A DNA stretch of 64,000 nucleotides, from NCBI GenBank assembly GCA_964472505.1, contig CAYYQW010000005.1, positions 1 to 64,000 on the forward strand, read 5' to 3'. This stretch comes from JAYEIA01 sp964472505 (GTDB lineage Bacteria > Bacteroidota > Bacteroidia > Bacteroidales > JAADGE01). This document shows, piece by piece, positions 59,650 through 64,000 of the stretch; positions within the stretch are counted from its first letter, which is position 1, and the number at the start of each line of letters is the position of its first letter. The notes under the pieces are model-generated. The model did not search any database. It was not told the origin of the DNA and worked only from the letters and a program-made list of their open reading frames with translations. The position numbers and the translations under genes are program-made.

Positions 59650-62192
59650 GAAAATTCTGATTTTAGTTCTTCTTTAAAAATATTATCATTCTCAGGAATG
59701 GGCATGCCGTTATTGTACAGCATTTCAACTTCATCGGCATCTAAAGTACGCAGAAAAATTCTTACGTAATTAATGTATTGGCTGTATTCCGGATTATATA
59801 GAAATTTTGCCAAAGAGTCTTCCGGTAAAACAAGCTCTTTTTCATTAATAATACTTCCGTCTACATACAGCCCAAAGTCATTATTTTCAGTATCTTGAAA
59901 AAACACTATATGGTGCATGGCGGTGTCGTTCAAGTTGTAAATTTCTATTGAGTCTTCATCAGGGTACTTGAATTTTAAGCCGGCATTATCAGCAGTTGGA
60001 CTAAGCTCAAGTATATCAGTAGAGTCTTCGCTTATAATAAAAAAAGGCGGATTGAAAATATTGTTTCGTATCGTAGTCCTGAAAGAAAGAGTAATCGATT
60101 GGTTCATATTAATATTTGCATACGGCATATAAACTTGGTTTTCAAACTCTTGTTTTGTCTTGAGCATATCTTTTGTGTAAAAGAATACTTCCATGTTTGT
60201 GTCGTCTATTCCGGTACCGTGATATTTGGTAAAGTACAGGTTGGCATACTTTACCACCTCTTGGTCTATCATACCTCCGTATGAAGTGTAGAAGACTATC
60301 CAGCCTCTGTCATATTCGTGAAATTGTTCGTATATGGTATCAAAAGGCACTGCATCAAAATGACCCAGAGTGGAAGTTTGAATTTCGGGGTTAATATCTC
60401 GCAAAAAGTAGTGGGGTAGGTAATGAGTAAGTACTAAGTCGCCGGCTGTTGCATTTTCATTTACGGTTTGGCATGCTATGGAAGGACGCCCGGGATGAAG
60501 TTCATTTTCAAAGTAAAATGAATTATATCTGTTTGTAAATCCGAGAGATAGAATAATCAAAATAACAGCTGCAGCGGCAATTTTTCCAATGCCTGAGAAT
60601 AGCGTTTTGAAAAATTTCACCCCAAAATCAATAAACAGTATCACCGGGAAGATAAATAAAAAGGATATGTAACGAAATGATACAGCATAGTCGAAAAGAA
60701 ATGAAAAAGTAAGAAAACCAATTACAAGGTTTAGTAATAAAAATACGTATTTTTTTCGAAAATCCGGTTTTTTAATAAAAAATAAGAGTATCGTAATTAT
60801 AGCCACAGCAGAAGTAGATGCAAAAGTGCCAAAAGGAAACTGTGTAAAAATATTAAAATATATTTCGCTGTTGTTTACTTTGAATATATTTTGCAATGCG
60901 CTCATTTGTAGTATGTTCATAAAGTCAAACACAATAAATATCGTACTTCCCGCAATTCCGGCAATTAGTGCTGCAAGATATTTATGTTTGTATTCAAAAA
61001 TGACAAGATACAGCAGAAAAAAAAGCAGCAACAGAAAAATAAATACGGCGTTCAGGTGTACTTCAATAGTGAGTATTGTAAGGGCAAAAGCAGCTAAAAG
61101 GTAGCCGTAGTGGAAGTTAAGGTATTTTGTTACGAAGGTGTTAAGTTTAGCGGGCAAACGTTTTATGGTATTTGTTTCTGTAATTCCTCTGTAAAAAAGA
61201 TAACTCATAAGCAGATAAAGTGGTATGAACATAGCATACATGCGCCCCCATCTGAAATGCATTAAATATTCCGGAATAAATATTACTGATAGTGAAACCA
61301 AAAAAGCACTTGTTTTGTTTTTGGTAAAATAATAGCTTATTAAAAATGCGAACAGGCAAAACATAATTCCGAAAACAGCCGAAAAAAAACGATTCGACCA
61401 TTCATTTACTCCAAACATTCTGAAAGCAAGTGATACAAGGTAAACGTGAGGATAAGCACGCGAATTTTCGATAGTCCCCATATCGTTTTTTACAAAATCC
61501 CAGTATCTGTACTCGCCGCTATGCATATATCCTTTGGCTACGGTAAGCACGGTAGCTTCATCTGAGTATAAATCCACACTGTCCAATTTGTAAAACATTG
61601 TAAAGCCGGCTACTGATAGTATCAATATTAAAAGTGCCGTATTGCCGATTCCGAATTGTCTAATTTTCGCTTTAAGATTTGAAGGCTTATGGCCTTGGGT
61701 TTCATTGTAAGCATTTTCAAAGTTTTTTGTAAACTCTTGTCGGTATAGCCAAATAAGTATTGAACCGAAAGTGACTGCCGCGGGCATAAAAAATTTGGCA
61801 AAAGCCGAAATTTTTCTGAACTCACTTATTAATTCACTCGAACTGTCTGTGTCAATAGCGTAAAAAACCGGCAGCAAGCATATTATGAAAGAAGCGACAA
61901 AGCCGATTTTGAAAATCAGTTTAATATTTTCCGTGTTAAAAAAGTAAAGCGTAACAAAACAGGCAAGTGAAATAATTAGGGCACCAAATAGAAAATAGTT
62001 CTTATTTAAGACAAGAATTGTCAGCTCAGTTTGTGTGGGTATCAGTAAATACATCAAAATAAAAAGTATCGGACTTGTAATCAGTGCTGTTATATGTCTG
62101 ATACTGTTTCTATTGTTTTGCTTGACTGTTTTTGGTATTGCTTGCTTTGTTATTTCTCTCTCGGCTTTCGATTTTCGTTTTGTTCTTTTCAT
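59631..62192 (-). CDS. GT-C (family 39-like) glycosyltransferase fused to a LamG-like domain
   Basis: The 853-residue protein has a basic N-terminus and about thirteen membrane helices. The first periplasmic loop carries the acidic motif VDLYSDEATVLTVAKGYM, as in PMT/GT39 enzymes that use lipid-linked sugars. A long soluble segment (about 560-660, FDAVPFDTIYEQFHEYDRGW) is followed by about 160 residues reading as a LamG/concanavalin jellyroll: NQSITLSFRTTI, HHIVFFQDTENNDFGLYVDG, and YINYVRIFLRTLDADEVEML. The C-terminal LamG may bind the acceptor glycan or protein. Fusion of these two is unusual. Confidence 0.8.
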   Translation of the reverse strand: MKRTKRKSKAEREITKQAIPKTVKQNNRNSIRHITALITSPILFILMYLLIPTQTELTILVLNKNYFLFGALIISLACFVTLYFFNTENIKLIFKIGFVASFIICLLPVFYAIDTDSSSELISEFRKISAFAKFFMPAAVTFGSILIWLYRQEFTKNFENAYNETQGHKPSNLKAKIRQFGIGNTALLILILSVAGFTMFYKLDSVDLYSDEATVLTVAKGYMHSGEYRYWDFVKNDMGTIENSRAYPHVYLVSLAFRMFGVNEWSNRFFSAVFGIMFCLFAFLISYYFTKNKTSAFLVSLSVIFIPEYLMHFRWGRMYAMFIPLYLLMSYLFYRGITETNTIKRLPAKLNTFVTKYLNFHYGYLLAAFALTILTIEVHLNAVFIFLLLLFFLLYLVIFEYKHKYLAALIAGIAGSTIFIVFDFMNILQMSALQNIFKVNNSEIYFNIFTQFPFGTFASTSAVAIITILLFFIKKPDFRKKYVFLLLNLVIGFLTFSFLFDYAVSFRYISFLFIFPVILFIDFGVKFFKTLFSGIGKIAAAAVILIILSLGFTNRYNSFYFENELHPGRPSIACQTVNENATAGDLVLTHYLPHYFLRDINPEIQTSTLGHFDAVPFDTIYEQFHEYDRGWIVFYTSYGGMIDQEVVKYANLYFTKYHGTGIDDTNMEVFFYTKDMLKTKQEFENQVYMPYANINMNQSITLSFRTTIRNNIFNPPFFIISEDSTDILELSPTADNAGLKFKYPDEDSIEIYNLNDTAMHHIVFFQDTENNDFGLYVDGSIINEKELVLPEDSLAKFLYNPEYSQYINYVRIFLRTLDADEVEMLYNNGMPIPENDNIFKEELKSEFSWVRKE

Positions 62193-62216
62193 GCTGTTAC
62201 ATTAGGGAAATACATT

Positions 62217-62507
62217 TTATAAATATAATACATAATAGTCAAAGATTTGAAAAAAGCAGAATAATATTTTTTTAGACTTTTTAAAAAACGAAAAGCTTTT
62301 GTGAAGTTTCACTTGTTTAATAATTTCAAAATCGGCTTGTCCGAAGTCGGCTAAGGCAAAATGCACATCAAAATCAGGGTCTTTGGCCAGCTCGGTACTC
62401 AACAGAAAAGTTTGCTTTTGAGCACCACCCGCTTTGTCTTCCGCATTTTTGGCATGCGGATTAAAGAGGTAATAGGCTCTCGGTATCACAAAACAAACTT
62501 TTTTCAT
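62217..62507 (-). pseudogene. N-terminal remnant of a family 4 glycosyltransferase
   Basis: The 96-residue frame resembles the start of a GT4 enzyme: CFVIPRAYYLFNPHAK, then AGGAQKQTFLLSTELAK (the glycine-rich donor-side loop) and FDVHFALADFGQ. It then stops; the acceptor domain and the whole C-terminal donor-binding half are absent. It overlaps the upstream epimerase gene by 4 bases, as an intact operon gene would. So it is probably a truncated relic; a short functional protein is unlikely. Confidence 0.7.
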
Positions 62508-63556
62508 ATTTCGTAATATTTTTTATACCAATCAATGAATTGTTTTACACCTGTTTGGATATTTATTTTGGGTTTGTAATTAATGGCATTTGCTAATCCG
62601 GATATATCGGCAAAGGTTTCGGCCACATCACCTTTTTGCATGGGCCGAAATTCTTTTTGGGCTTTTTTCCCCAAGTAATTTTCAATGGTCTCAATGAAAT
62701 CCATGAGTTTTACCGGCCGGCTGTTTCCGATGTTGTATATGCGGTAAGGAGCCGATGATGATGCCGGGTCCGGATGCTTGCCGTCCCAATTTTCATTTGG
62801 GTCGGGAATATTACGAAGCAAGCGTTTTAAGCCTTCGGTAATATCATCAATATAAGTAAAATCACGCTTCATATTGCCCATGTTGTTGATTTTTATGGCT
62901 TTGTCTTCTAAAATAGCTTTTGTAAACATGAAGAGAGCCATGTCGGGTCGTCCCCAAGGGCCGTAAACGGTGAAAAAGCGCAAGCCGGTTACGGGCAGTT
63001 TAAATAAATGGCTGTAACTGTGCGCCATCATTTCATTGGCTTTTTTGGTGGCTGCGTATAGGCTCACGGGATGCTCTGTGCCGGCTTCCGGTGAGAAAGG
63101 CATTTTTTCATTTAGCCCATACACGCTTGAGCTGCTTGCATATACGAGATGTTTAACGGAGAAATACCGACAAGCTTCTAAAATGTTGGAAAATCCGGTA
63201 AGGTTGCTGTCGATATAACTGTTGGGGTTTTCCAAACTGTAGCGCACACCGGCTTGTGCTGCCAGGTGGCAGACATAATCAAAATCGTACTGTTCAAATA
63301 GTTTATTGATGCTTTCTTTATCGGTAATATCAGATTTGATGAAAGTATAATTCGGGTCTTTGATGCTCGGGCAAGCTTTTCCGTATTGAATCTCATCAAT
63401 TTTTATGCCGCTTTCTTTCAGTCGGGCAAGTTTTAGCTTCTGGTCGTAATATGCGTTTATATTGTCTATACCGACAATTTTTGTATCCGTATTTATAAAC
63501 TTTTGTACCGTATGGAAGCCAATAAAACCGGCTGCACCTGTAATCAACAGTTTCAT
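62504..63556 (-). CDS. UDP-glucuronate 4-epimerase-like SDR enzyme
   Basis: The 350-residue enzyme shows LLITGAAGFIGFHTV (NAD site), VCHLAAQAGVRYSLENP, YASSSSVYGLNEKMPFS, and the catalytic Y-x3-K in SLYAATKKANEMMAH, followed by GLRFFTVYGPWGRPDMA. These are characteristic of the CapI/LspL group that converts UDP-glucuronate to UDP-galacturonate. The galacturonate could be a substrate for amidation by the AsnB homologue at 51191. It lies 3 bases after the glycosyltransferase at the right edge. Confidence 0.92.
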   Translation of the reverse strand: MKLLITGAAGFIGFHTVQKFINTDTKIVGIDNINAYYDQKLKLARLKESGIKIDEIQYGKACPSIKDPNYTFIKSDITDKESINKLFEQYDFDYVCHLAAQAGVRYSLENPNSYIDSNLTGFSNILEACRYFSVKHLVYASSSSVYGLNEKMPFSPEAGTEHPVSLYAATKKANEMMAHSYSHLFKLPVTGLRFFTVYGPWGRPDMALFMFTKAILEDKAIKINNMGNMKRDFTYIDDITEGLKRLLRNIPDPNENWDGKHPDPASSSAPYRIYNIGNSRPVKLMDFIETIENYLGKKAQKEFRPMQKGDVAETFADISGLANAINYKPKINIQTGVKQFIDWYKKYYEI

Positions 63557-63559
63557 TTG

Positions 63560-64000
63560 TCAGAGTTGGTTTTGTGTATCATCTGAATTATGACCGGTAA
63601 GGTCTTTAAAAAGTTTCAAATATTCGAGGCTAATTTTTTCCCAATCAAATGTTTTAGCGCGTTTTTCGGAATGCACACCCATAGCTTTCAGATTTTCCGG
63701 ATTATTGGCGGCTTCGTGCAAAATTATTGTGAGCCCCGAAACATCCCCGGCTTCAAAAATGTAGCCGTTATTGCTGTCCACCAGTTCTTTGGTGCCGCCT
63801 ACATTTGTAACAACTGCCGGAAGGCCGCAAGCCATGGCCTCCAAAAGCGCATTGCTCATACCTTCGTTATATGAGGGCAGCACAAACAGATCGGCTTGTC
63901 TGTATTTTTCCGGCATTTCTTCGCGAGGCACATAGCCCGAAAAATGAATTTGTTCCGATACATTTTTTTCTTTGGCGAAAGCCTTATATTTTTCGGTTTC
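63560..64000 (-). CDS. Family 4 glycosyltransferase, C-terminal part (open at window edge)
   Basis: The frame is open to the window end; about 146 C-terminal residues are seen. They form the donor-binding half of a GT-B enzyme: HFSGYVPREEMPEKYRQADL, FVLPSYNEGMSNALLEAMA (the E-x7-E motif) and GLPAVVTNVGGTKELV. It acts on a nucleotide-sugar donor in the cytoplasm, probably in assembling the surface polysaccharide. The N-terminal acceptor domain lies beyond position 64000. Confidence 0.92.
   Translation of the reverse strand, partial: ETEKYKAFAKEKNVSEQIHFSGYVPREEMPEKYRQADLFVLPSYNEGMSNALLEAMACGLPAVVTNVGGTKELVDSNNGYIFEAGDVSGLTIILHEAANNPENLKAMGVHSEKRAKTFDWEKISLEYLKLFKDLTGHNSDDTQNQL

Overview
The window looks like a Bacteroidota chromosome, probably from an environmental or metagenome-derived genome. 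Evidence: start codons have A/T-rich leaders without Shine-Dalgarno sequences. Promoters fit the Bacteroidota form TTTG-N19-21-TAnnTTTG (clearest upstream of sodB, cas6 and the polysaccharide cluster). One protein carries a C-terminal type IX secretion (T9SS) sorting domain, and there is a PorE-like TPR/PD40/OmpA protein. A 100-N scaffold gap lies inside cas8, and its two flanks are the same 55 bases.

Region 1 (1-13182, minus strand) is a type I-B CRISPR-Cas operon: cas6, a WYL regulator, cas8b, cas7, cas5, cas3 and cas4. cas1, cas2 and the main array must lie left of the window. The operon has been invaded: an AbiEi/AbiEii toxin-antitoxin pair sits between cas3 and cas4, a Y1 transposase with REP-like hairpins sits between cas7 and cas5, and a duplicated 5' fragment of cas5 and an AbiEi-like fragment lie near cas4. 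Between the WYL gene and cas8b, on the opposite strand, is a predicted small RNA. It holds one CRISPR-repeat-like unit inside a long hairpin with its own -7 box and a U-rich tail.

Region 2 (13200-18904) holds housekeeping genes (zinc-ribbon protein, M20 peptidase, DUF3109-like protein, gpmI, rnhB) around 1.2 kb of nested inverted repeats with no convincing gene. Region 3 (19148-26947) is a tightly coupled plus-strand set: four beta-propeller proteins (one a lipoprotein, three membrane-anchored), a small cysteine protein, a Tat-type polyferredoxin and a NapH-like membrane ferredoxin. It looks like an uncharacterised cytochrome-free electron-transfer module. Region 4 (27141-34262) has a second AbiE pair (toxin frameshifted in an A8 tract), a NuoE-NuoF fusion and a 2Fe-2S/FAD partner resembling Sporomusa-type Nfn (Stn) but lacking the NADPH domain. 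A GxxExxY cassette sits between the last two, followed by a RAYT transposase with four REP units, one of them inside its own gene.

Region 5 (34287-44886) holds an SMP-30-like lipoprotein, sodB under a palindromic operator, the PorE-like protein, and an ArrA-like molybdoenzyme (Tat signal, RGRY motif). With it are a four-cluster ferredoxin subunit ending in a T9SS sorting domain, a TorD chaperone, a LuxR regulator with a degenerate receiver, and a hemerythrin-like protein. The arrangement suggests a molybdoenzyme complex exported to the cell surface. Region 6 (45097-64000) is mostly surface-polysaccharide synthesis: YfhO- and GT-C-type membrane proteins, epimerases, aminotransferase, asparagine synthetase, deacetylase, acyltransferase, flippase, methyltransferases and glycosyltransferase pieces. 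No rRNA, tRNA or multi-repeat CRISPR array was seen.
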